Below, one piece after another: positions 49,414 to 58,825 of a stretch of DNA of 64,000 nt. The stretch covers positions 21,801,456-21,865,455 of the forward strand of contig CM049318.1 in NCBI GenBank assembly GCA_026874595.1, in the 5' to 3' direction. The DNA comes from Sipunculus nudus. Lineage: Eukaryota > Annelida > Sipuncula > Golfingiida > Sipunculidae. The notes under the pieces were generated by a model. That model was not told the DNA's origin. It was given only the letters and a program-made list of their open reading frames with translations, and did not search any database. Each line of letters starts with the position of its first letter. Position 1 is the stretch's first letter. A program made the position numbers and the translations under genes.

Positions 49414-52400
49414 GCTCATTTTGGCAGAATTACCGAAGACACTTTTCTATGGGACAGGTATCAGTGCGAAATACACACTTTAAATTTAAATTTCTTATCA
49501 CTGAATATTTAATAATCAATATTTTGATACACCAGAACTGCTCATTAATAAACGTTTCAAATCAGTAAATATAAAATCAATTTATTTACCTTTTCACTAT
49601 TTGGAGATTTCTTATCTTCAAAATAGCAGCATGCTAATAGTGGAACAATGCCAACTAAAGATTTGATCCTGTAGATTTTTCTTTCCATCCTTGGTAAGAT
49701 TTTACTGTGTTGTTTTTTCTGAGACTCGGCACTGGGTAGCCAGGTGGTATCAAGTTTCATCTTCTTACATTCAGGAGCTTCCTGAGTTTCATCTTTTGCT
49801 TCTTGACTGGTGATCTGACTTTGAGCACTGATAACTATATGTCTCTTAATTCCAATGGCCATTGTCTGCATGCTAGAGACAGGGTCTACATCTTGCTGGT
49901 CATGTGATTCTTCTGCCAAATCTGATTGGTCAGTCACTGATTCTGTGTTGCAGTCAGTGCATTTCTTACAATGGTCATGTGATATTTTCATGGAGTCTGA
50001 GTGATCTGATACAGTTTCTGTTTTAGGTTCAGTACACTTGCCTTGAGGGTCATGTGACTTATCAACTGATTTTGATTGGTCCTCCCTGCCTGATGACACT
50101 TTGATCAGATGATCATAATAAAATTGATCTTCTGCTTCCCACAGACCTGTAAATATTGATAACATACTTATGTATCTTGAAAATTGTTTGAATTAATATA
50201 TGTTTCTTCTACACATCAACTTTGACTAATTCATAACTGCAGGTAAAATGGCAATAGGGGAACAAAGAAGAGCTAGTTTGCCAATTCTTCTATAAATGGA
50301 TTCTGCTGGGGCTTTGTTTGCTAGATGCTGTCACAAACTGACTCCTACACAGAAATTAATATTGTTAAAAACAGGCTCTTTCTAAATTTACCATCATGGC
50401 AAAAAAAATGCTCTTTAAAATATAAGTAAATATATATAAGTTCTAACAAGGCCTTTTTAAATAAACAAAACAGAAATATATGGCTGTGTTTAACATTTTA
50501 CAATTTCTTTTGAGTTTATTTATCAATACAGGTATTGAATTATGTGATGTTCACTAAAATAAAACTATGTATTCAAAGCTAAGGAAAAGTATGCTTAAGG
50601 AGTGCACAGGGCTGGGGTCTTGACCACAGCAACCTGTAGCTGCTGGAAAAAGCGAAAAACATCTTCAGCCAGTCAGCTATGGAAAAGAGACCTGCACTTC
50701 CTAGAAACAAAACCAGTTGATATTTCCAAGTGGGTTTCCAGAGATAAAAAAGACAGGTAGGATTAACTAGTGGCCCATGGGACATGACACTCAGCTGAAT
50801 TCAAGGAATGTTGAACAATGAGGAAAATGACTACCAGAGCGCAGACAAATCATGAATTTTGTGAAGAGTCCTAAGAAATGGGCTTCAGAGGGCTTTTGGA
50901 CAGATGACAACTTCATTTGAAGGTCTCATAAATAGAAAAGAAAAATGCCAAAAAAATTTGAAAAAAAAATACAGGTAGTGCCACCAGTCTGCAGGAACTG
51001 ATGAAACACTCCATGATCAATATATATCCCAAGAGTCATAGCTATCAAGGCATTAGTTATTCAGATACTGGAGCTTTTGTTTGGGGGTATTTATAAGCCC
51101 TATAGCTCAGAGGATATGGGTACAAGAGACCTAATTTCAAATTTCCAAGAAGACTTTTCATGGACCTCCCTAGAAGTCAAGTATGAAGATTCTAGGTCAA
51201 GTGGTTACGATTTGTACCCTGTTACAAGATGAGGCTTTATTTGAAAGTCTCAAAAAGAGAAAAAATGTGTACATATTTAAAAAAATATATATATATAGGT
51301 GGCGCCACCGGTCTGCAAGAACTGATGAAACACTCCATGATCAATATGCCTGCAAAGAATCATGGTGATCAATGCATTTGTAATTCAGATACTGGAGCTT
51401 TTGTATAAAATTTTAAATTATTCTCAGGGGTACTCACTACAAAGGATATGGGTGACATAGACCTAATTTCATGTTTTTCACAGAGAATTTTTATTGACCT
51501 CCCTTGATGTAAAGTTAGAAGAATCCAGGTCCAGCAGTTACAATTTGTGCCCTGTTAACAGATGACAGCCCCCTTGAAAGTCTCAAAAATAAAGAAAAAA
51601 ATTCGTAAATATAGGTCATGGTGACCTAATTTCAGGTTTCCAAGGACATTTGCCAAGGACGTCATAGAATGTTATATTAGAAGATTCTAGGCCTAACAGA
51701 TACAATTTGTTCCCTATCTGACTTTCTGGGTCCTTAAAATCCTGTTTTCGGCCTGTAGGTTGCAAAATGTAGGTCCCCATGACCTAATTTCAGGATTACA
51801 AGGATATTTGCCTAGAACCTCCCAGGATATTGTGTTAGAAGATTCTACGCCTAACAGATATGATTTGTGCCCATCTAACATTCAGGGTGCTCAAAATCAT
51901 GTTTTTGGCCTGTAGGTCACAAAATATACGTCATCATGACCTAATTTCAGGATTACATGGCGATTTCCTTAAGAACTCCCTGGATGTACAGTCAGAAGTT
52001 TCTAGGTCTAACGGTTACGATTTGTGCCCTGTTAACGACTGGACTGATGCCGGACAAAGGGTGATCCCTGTAGCTCAGATGACTTACAGTCAGCTGAGCT
52101 AAAAAGTACAGGTACATTAGTACTAAGTATTTATACCTGTCTCAGGGTTATTGATGGCTTCTTTGATGTCCAAGAAAAGGTCCCTGTAATACTGTTCATG
52201 GCTTGTGGAATCACTCGTCTTGTGTCTTTTTATTTCCATGGCTATCTCCATCATGTTCAAGCTGAACAAGGCCATCCAGCCAGAGGCATCAGCCTGAAAA
52301 TAAATAAGGCACTTTAGCCTGTCAATCAACTATTTAAAAGCTGCAAAGGAACAAGTAAATTTGTGGAATTTAAGTCCAACGCTTCTGCCTCTTGTTGTCT

Positions 52401-54741
52401 TTCATGCTTACCTGATCAATATGTTTCAGTTATTATGTTTCCCTGAAGATGTCATTATTTTGGTTGTGAAATAGGAACAAAATTTAATATTTTGTTTTGA
52501 GCTTGAGAGAAAAAATTGCAGACAGACACTCCAACACCAACCCCAGCCAAGGTATGCATGAGAGCAATCACTGACCCAAATTTGAATGAAATCAGATAAT
52601 ATTTAAGAATGTTATCACATGGAAAAGAAAACCTGACAGACGGACAGAGGGACAGACAGCCAAACTCAAATCAATATCCCCCCCATTCCTGGAAGCGGGG
52701 GATAATACTGTACTGTGTCTATTCTTGTGAATTACTGTCATTGATATAACAAGGAGATCATTTGTAATTTAATTTGCTACAAAAATTTATTCTCGGCTTC
52801 AGTAAGTGTCACAAAATCAGAACTTTTATATCAGTGATGTACCATGCCCTAGCCAATGGTTATTCCAAGATTGATGGATATGTTAATTCTCTCAAAAACA
52901 AACTGACTAAAGCTGAACTCCCTCTGAACATGGTGGTGCATTTTGTATTAATTCATAACTTTCATACTGGAATCAGGTCTCCTGATTGAAAGGATGCTGC
53001 TGCCCCCTAGCAGGTAGTTACATAACTATGTCAATAAGATTTCAATTACTGTGGTTGCCTTTTTATCCGGAGGGATGCAGATTCCGGATATTCTAGAAAG
53101 GGGAATTATAACAAATATAGAACCTTCATGTATAAAAGTCTGATCATTGAAAGTATACTGAAAGGTAAAAGATTAATAAAATGAATAATAATGTATCATA
53201 TATATTCAAATATTGCTATTATGAATGATATCAAGCAGATTAAAATTATCTAACATTAATGAATGATAATTTCTATTTGGCCAATATTTCCTTGGGTCCC
53301 CGTGCAATTAATAAAATATTTCACACACTTAACTTTTGATATAACTTATGAATATACTATTGGCTAAAATCTGTGTCTGTCTTTTGTGAGAACCCTCGCA
53401 AAATTGATTAAGGTTAAAATCTTGAAATTTTTAGCTCGTAAGTAAGAAGCCAATCACAGTATCCTACAGTAATATGAGAGATTGTGCATGGTTCAAGAAA
53501 GTGTTATTCCGCTCTCAACTTTGCCACAAAAACTCTCTCTACTGTTAGATTCTCCCCTGGACATAGTGGTCAGAGTAAATATATGTGGCATGTCTGCACC
53601 CTGATCGTTCCCTGTCAGGTTATTTCTACTTTGTTTTTCTTAGAAGGGGCTGCCACCTTGCATACATAATAGTCCTTGATGCCACAAGTCACATGTCAAT
53701 ATTATGAGTACACTGCAGATCATATTAACATGAGAGCAGTAACTGAATAACAATAACACTGAATGCTGTAAACAAAAGTAAGTGCATTTTTAATAATTCA
53801 GAGTGGGCGAGGGAGAAAGCGAGGGGGTTTTAGGGGCTTATCTTCTGATCTGTTCATTATGAAGCCTATCCTTACAACATATGAAGATCACAAAATACAA
53901 GAAGGCCACATCATATTTGGTTTTAATCTTCTATATTACTACATAAAGCCATGAAGTGCTGCAAAATCATAAATTCTGGGACCTCTAGAGTTTGTTCTGA
54001 ATTTAAAAGACCTACATATTTACTCCCATCCAGTGAAAAATACTTATCATGTTTTTCATCATCACCTTTGAAAATAATGCATGAATGATAATTAATACAT
54101 ATATTGTAAAAACGGAATTAATTAAAACTATTGAGAAAAATTAGAATACACTCATAAATAAAATGGAAACCTGCAACAGCTTGTGTCCTATTGGTGGGTG
54201 TGGCCTGTCAATCACTGAGATATTGTCCAATCCAAGGAAGCCTCCACTAAACAACCTGCTGTTTCCATGCTGTGACACCTTTAACCACCTGTAATAAAGG
54301 GAATCTAAAGTTAAAATATAGAAGTGTCTAACTGACTGAAAGGAAAAGTGATCAGCTGAAACTTATGTAGTGACAGTGTCAGGGAAACTTATCAGCTATC
54401 AGTTATGAAATGTCTATGTGACAGAACCTGAGTAGCTATCAGTGATGTGATTGCCATGTCAAAGAATATAACTGGATTCTCTTGGTTTGGTTGCAATGAA
54501 AAAAAATCTTATTGTCTATTACAACAGCTGTTTTTGTTATGTTGAAGAATCTGGCTAATACTGCCATGTGTGTTGTGGCAAAGAATCTGATTGGCTAATA
54601 CTATACCATGTGTGTTATGGCAAAGAATTTTCTTTGCTAAAACAGCAATGTGCATTATAGCAAAGAACATGATTGGCTATAAATGGGGTGACTGATATGT
54701 CTGACTGGATTTTGATTATGTCTGATATGATAGAGATTTTA

Positions 54742-54789
<48 letters not shown>

Positions 54790-55787
54790 CATTAACAAAC
54801 TAATTAAAGGAATTTATGTCCCTGGCTTCCCCTTCAAGTCTGGGATGATTTTAAAGTCTTTGGTGACTAAGTACAAATAGCTTTTTAACCACGCTCAAAA
54901 GATGGCAGCACCTGGCAGTTACTGCAAAAAATTCCAAGTATTTTAGGTCCAAAGCTAGCAACAACTGTTGGTGATTAGTGAAACTAAATGTGCTGATTCT
55001 ACATATAAAAATTAAGTATCATATTGTATTATTTTCTTTTGAGACAGACACTCAAGAGAGAGCAATGACCCATATTTGAATGAAATCGGATAAAAATTTA
55101 GGAAAGTTATCGCATGGAAACAAAAGCTTGACAGGCAGACAGACAGACAGTGGGACAGACAGACAAACCCATATCAGTGTCCCCCGTTCCTTCCAAGGAA
55201 GCAAGGGACAATAAAGCACAATATATCTATGCAAGCATGCTTAATCAAAGGATCATACATATACTAAAACATTAAAATGAATATAACAGATAAAAAGACA
55301 AACCAAGTTCACTTAATTGCCTTTAATAAAGAAGGTGGCTACCCTGGAAAATAACATTATTAAGTAGTTTCACACTAAATCAAATATCCACATCAGCATT
55401 TATGGTATATTACATGATTTATCATTTGGCTAAATAATTTTTCATATTTGCTTGAGTCATCTTGAACAATATTAACAGATATATCTATAAATGGGCATTA
55501 AACATGTTTCCTATAAAATGCAAACTAAAATATATAAATTAAGTCATAAAAGTACTGGTGTATTTATGATGAGTATTTATTTCAATTTCAAAAGTTCTAA
55601 TATTTACACATTAATTATAATTGCCTTCTTACCACTGATAATTTAGCCGGAGCCTCTTGAAGCAATCTTCTAAGAACACGAGGTCACCGCGGCCTGTGAG
55701 TGACCACTCAGTCTTGTAGATCCTGAGACATGCCCAGGCCTGGATTGGAGGGTTAGGGTCTTGGAGGTCAAACTCACAGCCTGGTAC
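34159..55787 (-). CDS. Glycoside hydrolase family 63-like protein, 3' nine exons (5' part not found)
   Basis: Nine minus-strand exons join without a phase conflict into 526 residues and a stop. Ordered motifs match the GH63-type (alpha/alpha)6-barrel family represented by uncharacterised bacterial proteins and yeast YMR196W: DPNPPIQAWA, TGRGDLVFLE, YQWW, GGFLGLDNI, GWMALFSLNMMEIA, LWEAEDQFYYD, IKSLVGIVPLL, FLSPHGVRSLS, FGGNSNWRGPVW, EALEVYGKIFGDDLRVECPS, HEYFHGDSGRG and SHQTGWTALI. By analogy with GH63 enzymes, Asp73 in GLDN is the probable general acid and Glu495 in HEYFHG the probable base (partial numbering). An alpha-glucoside substrate is likely but not provable; no signal peptide can be judged. 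Residues 161-302 are a low-complexity insertion. The reference-style proteins are much longer, so several N-terminal exons must lie beyond 55.8 kb. Confidence 0.9.
34462..34845. mobile_element. Inverted-repeat (MITE-like) element, copy 2, in the last intron
   Basis: GACCTTGATTCA near the left end is matched by TGAATCAAGGTC near the right end, and the inner ATTTCATGAATAAAG by ATTCATGAAACAG. It shares the inner repeat with 30773-31364. Confidence 0.6.
34990..35086 (-). CDS. GH63-like gene, exon with HEYFHGDSGRG (probable base Glu)
   Basis: Acceptor ATATTTCAG, donor GCTAG|GTAAGT, 97 bp. It lies 11,049 bp from the previous exon, across a repeat-filled intron, yet the phase (G|GT) fits exactly. 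Confidence 0.88.
35756..37620. repeat. Nested tandem repeat array in the 11-kb intron
   Basis: Two large direct copies begin with ACAAGGCCTACAGGCCTAAT (35757 and about 36969). Inside the first, units of about 276 bp start with GATGTCTGCAGC (36073, 36350, 36625; also 37264). Each unit carries the AGGTGGCGCCACC-type palindrome and a CTGCAAAATTT block. Confidence 0.85.
37840..38250. repeat. Short tandem repeats with GTGAACTCTTGACCTG
   Basis: ACTGAGTGAACTCTTGACCT recurs three to four times. GTCTGCCAAAGCTATAAATAG occurs twice, about 65 bp apart, and includes a TATA-box-like string. Confidence 0.75.
38610..39110. repeat. Diverged tandem units with CAGCCAAAAA
   Basis: About three units of 170-180 bp contain AACTCAGCCAAAAA, GAACC and AAACAAACTT phrases. 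They are related to a unit at 43490-43620. Confidence 0.6.
39290..39940. repeat. Tandem repeat, about 315-bp unit (two copies)
   Basis: Blocks TAGGTCAAGGTCACCCATCT, ATCCCxCTCACAAG and TTCATTAAAAATCAGAAATT repeat in the same order. The same unit recurs at 43140-43260 and 43840-44400. Confidence 0.85.
39944..40450 (+). repeat. Dispersed repeat ending GTCAGCTGAACTAAA, short form
   Basis: The left end GTGACCCATGGGTCATGAC is shared with 58828. The right end AAAGTCAGCTGAACTAAA is shared with 43137 and 52105. It looks like an internally deleted copy of the longer element that follows. Confidence 0.7.
40451..40780 (+). repeat. Segment duplicated at 41338-41670 and 59417-59745
   Basis: The roughly 330-bp block begins CACTGAAACTGCACTGA and ends AAATGCAGAAAGCATGACTA in all three copies. 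Confidence 0.85.
40786..43137 (+). repeat. Long dispersed repeat, near-complete copy
   Basis: About 2.35 kb with high similarity to 58857-60995 over its first 2.1 kb. The interior has repeated GACCTTGACCTTTGACC units. The right end reads CAGCTGAGCTAAAAA. There is no intact ORF, so it is either non-autonomous or decayed. Confidence 0.8.
43138..44487 (+). repeat. Repeat cluster ending GGGCTGAGGGCTAAAAA
   Basis: The copies at 43138-43342 and 43838-44487 carry the GGTCAAGGTCACCCATCT unit and end in CAGCxTAAGGGCTGAGGGCT. Between them, 43343-43837 is another family ending CACAGGTTCGCTAAAAA. Confidence 0.75.
44490..46120. other. Intron sequence, nothing recognised
   Basis: The part of the 11-kb intron that does not obviously match other window repeats; no exon-like frame. 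Confidence 0.4.
46136..46315 (-). CDS. GH63-like gene, exon with FGDDLRVECPS
   Basis: Acceptor TTTTTCAG, donor CAAG|GTAAAA, 180 bp. It encodes NFMIAEALEVYGKIFGDDLR and onward to DGRRPWQ, as in the family's GDDFxVECPTGSG region. Confidence 0.9.
46322..46752. repeat. Dispersed repeat with hairpin end, copy 1
   Basis: It shares AGACAGACACC, GGTATGCATGAG and AGTTATTGCATGGAAACAAA blocks with 52340-52708 and 55025-55213. The right end forms a GTCCCC...GGGGAC hairpin followed by AATA. Confidence 0.75.
47255..47387 (-). CDS. GH63-like gene, exon with FGGNSNWRGPVW
   Basis: Acceptor TTCCACCTAG after a long pyrimidine tract, donor TGTA|GTAAGT. It encodes 44 residues including the substrate-cleft signature NSNWRGPVW. 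Codon 416 is split A|TG. Confidence 0.9.
47690..48030 (-). repeat. Dispersed SINE-like repeat, copy C
   Basis: It matches copy A (4063-4440) at CTTCCTGGTCTTTC, CTGTTCATTCTTGT and CAGTACCCA. The tRNA-like head is strongly diverged. Confidence 0.5.
48280..49025. repeat. Tandem repeat of about 150-bp units (five)
   Basis: CTGACCTCATTAGATATG-type blocks recur near 48285, 48430, 48595, 48740 and (decayed) 48900. Each is followed by GTGAGATA and ATGAGTTT blocks. Confidence 0.8.
49107..49232 (-). CDS. GH63-like gene, exon ending SPHGVRSLSK
   Basis: Acceptor ATTTTCAG, donor CAAAA|GTAAGT, 126 bp, phase 0 at both ends, 42 residues. It matches the family's FLSPYGIRSLS block. Confidence 0.9.
49380..49409. 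repeat. (AT)n microsatellite
   Basis: Perfect run of about 15 units within an intron. Confidence 0.95.
49590..50146 (-). CDS. GH63-like gene, long exon with lineage-specific insertion
   Basis: Acceptor ATTTACAG, donor GAAAAG|GTAAAT, 557 bp. It starts with LWEAEDQFYYDHLIKV and ends with RIKSLVGIVPLLACCYFEDK, both family blocks. Between them sit 142 polar residues (about 50096-49671) that include a 25-residue tandem repeat starting SHD. The extra DNA stays in frame. Confidence 0.9.
50770..52105 (+). repeat. Dispersed repeat, tandem interior, ending CAGCTGAGCTAAAAA
   Basis: The left end has CCCATGGGACATGACACTCA and the right end CAGCTGAGCTAAAAA. Five interior units of about 155 bp contain GACCTAATTTCA and GATTTGTGCCCT. 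It fills most of the intron between two GH63-like exons. Confidence 0.8.
52137..52293 (-). CDS. GH63-like gene, exon with ADASGWMALF helix
   Basis: Acceptor ATTTTCAG, donor GACAG|GTATAA. It encodes 52 residues and corresponds to the family's QADGTAWMA helix. It ends in phase 1. Confidence 0.88.
52340..52708. repeat. Dispersed repeat with hairpin end, copy 2
   Basis: Same family as 46322-46752. The right end is ATCCCCCCCATTCC...GGGGGATAAT. It lies just outside an exon acceptor. Confidence 0.75.
54171..54288 (-). CDS. GH63-like gene, exon with GGFLGLDNI (probable acid Asp)
   Basis: Acceptor TTATTACAG, donor GCAG|GTTTCC. It completes the W codon to give YQWW and then encodes the GGFLGLDNI segment and a short proline-rich loop. 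Confidence 0.88.
54743..54783. repeat. (TTA)n microsatellite
   Basis: About 13 perfect units. Confidence 0.95.
55025..55213. repeat. Dispersed repeat with hairpin end, copy 3 (5'-truncated)
   Basis: It keeps only the right half of the family: GAAAGTTATCGCATGGAAAC, then GACAGACAGACA, then the GTGTCCCCCG...GGGACAATA end. Confidence 0.75.
55633..55787 (-). CDS. GH63-like gene, first recognised exon
   Basis: Starts in phase 0 after AACAG and ends CAGTG|GTAAGA. It encodes 51 residues containing VPGCEFDLQDPNPPIQAWA and TGRGDLVFLE. Family members have the block HPNGQ-(I/L)PAYE just before, so at least one more exon precedes it. Confidence 0.88.
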
Positions 55788-55917
55788 CTGTTAACAAGAT
55801 AAAGTGATATGTTTAATATGATTTATATTTCAAAATAAAATGGAGTTATAGTAAGCGGTGCAGACTTTACCATTTGGATTGTTCTGGTCCACAAATTTTG
55901 CCCCTTCTGAATGAATT

Positions 55918-56420
55918 TAATAGTCCTTGGGATACATCGATTTAATTGCAAAATTTTATCATTAATCTTAGGTTTATTTTCCATTGTAGTATACTTAGGA
56001 CATAAGAAAATGGCTTAAGTTGCACAGACAGTAGTTCTGCCCTGCAGCTCTAAAAAGCCAACCCCTACCCCTATATCGGTGATTTGCTATAATCATGCAA
56101 TGCAACCGTCAGATCACAATATTTCTGGAATGCCTTGGCTGATTTGGATGATCTTTGTACCAAGTTGTATGTTTGTTGTAAGCATGATTTCATGGCCAAA
56201 TTGAGGTCAAAATCATGGCCAAAGGTCACGGTCATTTCAAGGCCTTAAAAGCAGATGATAGCCTGTTTTTGCACGAAATCTCTATATATATTTTTATTTT
56301 GACACAATACCATAGTTTCAGTGGGAGATTGATTTAATGAGTTTCAGATAAAGTAGTTCTCAAAGCCAAGTAACTTGGTTTAAGGTCATGGTCATTAGGT
56401 AGGCGAAACAACTTATAAGG
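55918..56420 (+). repeat. Repeat with an inverted partner at 62120-62515
   Basis: The blocks GTCCTTGGGATACATCGATT, ATCTTAGGT and ATGCAATGCAACC occur in reverse complement at the partner site. Confidence 0.8.
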
Positions 56421-56814
56421 TCAGCTTGATCTGTTGTGTGGTAATATAGACGAGTTTGACTATACTGATTAATCAAGAGATGATTCTCTTATTTACTGGC
56501 GGAACGTACATACACTTTATTGTTTAAAACCTGTTTCAAACCATAAAATTAATTCTTCTTAATACCTATTGTAGGTATAACAACCAACTGATTTAGACAA
56601 AGGAACCATGGTTATGAAAGATTTTGATGAAATCCTGCTATATAGCAATGAGGACATGTCAATTTAAATCATTTACATTTGGAAATGGAGTGACTTGGCC
56701 TGATGCTACAAGCTACAGTTTTATCTTGTAAATTTTATCTCATGAGTACTTATTCATTTTCAGTCAAACAAAATTGTTTAGAATCTAAGACATACAAATT
56801 TCACAAAATTTAAA

Positions 56815-56829
56815 GGGGGGGGGGGGGGG
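56815..56829. repeat. G homopolymer (15 nt)
   Basis: An uninterrupted run. The stretch 56421-58820 otherwise holds no supported exon. 57000-57290 is GC-richer with TGATTGACAG (minus, about 57028) and CATAAAAAGG. Confidence 0.9.
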
Positions 56830-58825
56830 CCATTCACCTATAAAGCATGTCGTATTAACACGAAAAATAGCTTCTTCCCTTTAAAAATTTTAAAATAAAT
56901 TTGTACTTCCCACAATATTTTCCTAAATTTTTTGTGCTTTCTCCTGTAAACAATTATTAATAACAGTGGACCAGGCGCGATCACAAGTGTCAACATAACA
57001 CATCGCTCGGGACTCAACCACAACACCTGTCAATCATGCTGTGCCCTGACTGACTTGGCCCCGAAAATGTTATACATGTTCCCGCCGGCTGAAACATTGT
57101 GTGTTGAGGCTCACAATCGGACCTTAGGTCACACAGCCTTGTTATGGTAAACAGACACACGTGGACTGTGTTCATAAACATGCAGAGCCATAAAAAGGTG
57201 TCAAACAGCCTTGTTTTAAGTGCTGGGACGGTTTTGCTTGGAAACATTTGCATAAAGCAAAACTGAACTGAGAGTTTGAGAGAACACGCATTATATTGCT
57301 CTGATAATGTCCCTTTAAATAAGGTTCATATGTAACTGGATATACGGCTTTAATTTATGTTTAACATATGTTATTTAATGTTCCACACACCCGACAAAGC
57401 AAGAGTCTTTGGACAATTATTAACATTGTAGACATAATGAGAACTTGTCTAAGCTCTGATTGTTTAATTAATTTTGAATAAATTTATTTTTTAATACATA
57501 TATAGAAAAAATGAACATTAATCTCAGCTGTAAAACCAATACATATGTAAAAAATACCTCAATGATTAGAACATCCAATAAGTTGTACCAGGAACAAACT
57601 GGAGATGAGGAAATAAAGAGATCTTTAATATAAATTTTGATTATACACAAAGTATCATGTGACATCTTTTATAGCCATGACTCTTGATATCATAAGTCAA
57701 ACATAATGACATCTGTTATGAGTATTAACCTGGGTAAAATTTTAAATCTTTTACATATTTTATTTTTTCTAAATTTTGCAAATAATATAAATTAACAAAC
57801 TGAGACACTGGGAAAATACCTATAAATTTAGATTATTTTTTATATAATCATCTGCAGCCTTGTCTATCATAGATTTGCTTTATATCATCCCTAAAAGTAT
57901 AAATCAATTTTATTCAATTTTTGTTTCATTATTAAGTTTGAAATGAAAAATACCCAAAGGTGACTACATTGTGTCCTATGGAATGCACTTAGAGCCATTC
58001 ATACAAGATCCATACAACATAAGTAATTGCAAGGTTATTCCCTGTTACTCATTAACTATTAATTCCCTTTTCCATTAATTTTTTTAAATTGTTATTATGA
58101 ATGAATAAAATAATCATAATTGTTTATCGATATATTATTGACCAAAACAACTACTTGAGGAGAGGGGGTTGGGCACCTTGGCTAGAAGGGGGGTTGGGCA
58201 CCAGGGCCAGATGTGGCCTGCCAAGAGGGAGCTAGCTGTCCAGAATTCCCAGCTTGAAGCGTGTATAATTACCCTGAAAGGTCAACAAGAGTGACTTGCA
58301 GGCGACTGAATAGGGCTGGTGAAAAATATTCAAAGGTTTTTACTGTTCTGATGTAAGGAAATCCTCATCTTATAAACATCCACAATTTAGTAGCAATTCA
58401 TCACTTTGTGGACATAATTAAATGTTCACTTTAATCATTTTACCACCTTGTGATACAATTCATAATCCAAAATGTAGCAAAAGTCTTGAACAAGAATGAA
58501 TCAAATATAGAAAATTACAATATTCATCTACTTGACACGTCACCCGGGGGGGGGAGGTGTAGGGCAGAGTGGAAGCCCATCCGAGTTGAGCTAGGACAGA
58601 TTCCTGGTTCAGGTTACATAACACAGGGCTGTATAACTCAATGTACTGGGTGAGGTTGATTAAAAAACAGTTGACATGTCTGTGTAAATTGAAAAAAAAT
58701 ATACTTTTCTTAATCAATTCTTTGAAATTTTTAATCAATTCCTTTGATATTTCATACTTTAAAAAGATTCAATCTTCATGTCTATATGCTGTGAATTTTA
58801 ATTCAACAGTGTTAAAAGGAAAAAA

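Noticed and set aside
56838-57026. Membrane-protein-like minus-strand ORF
   Set aside because: A hydrophobic stretch followed by lysine-rich text arises from AT-rich sequence; no exon borders or homologous blocks.
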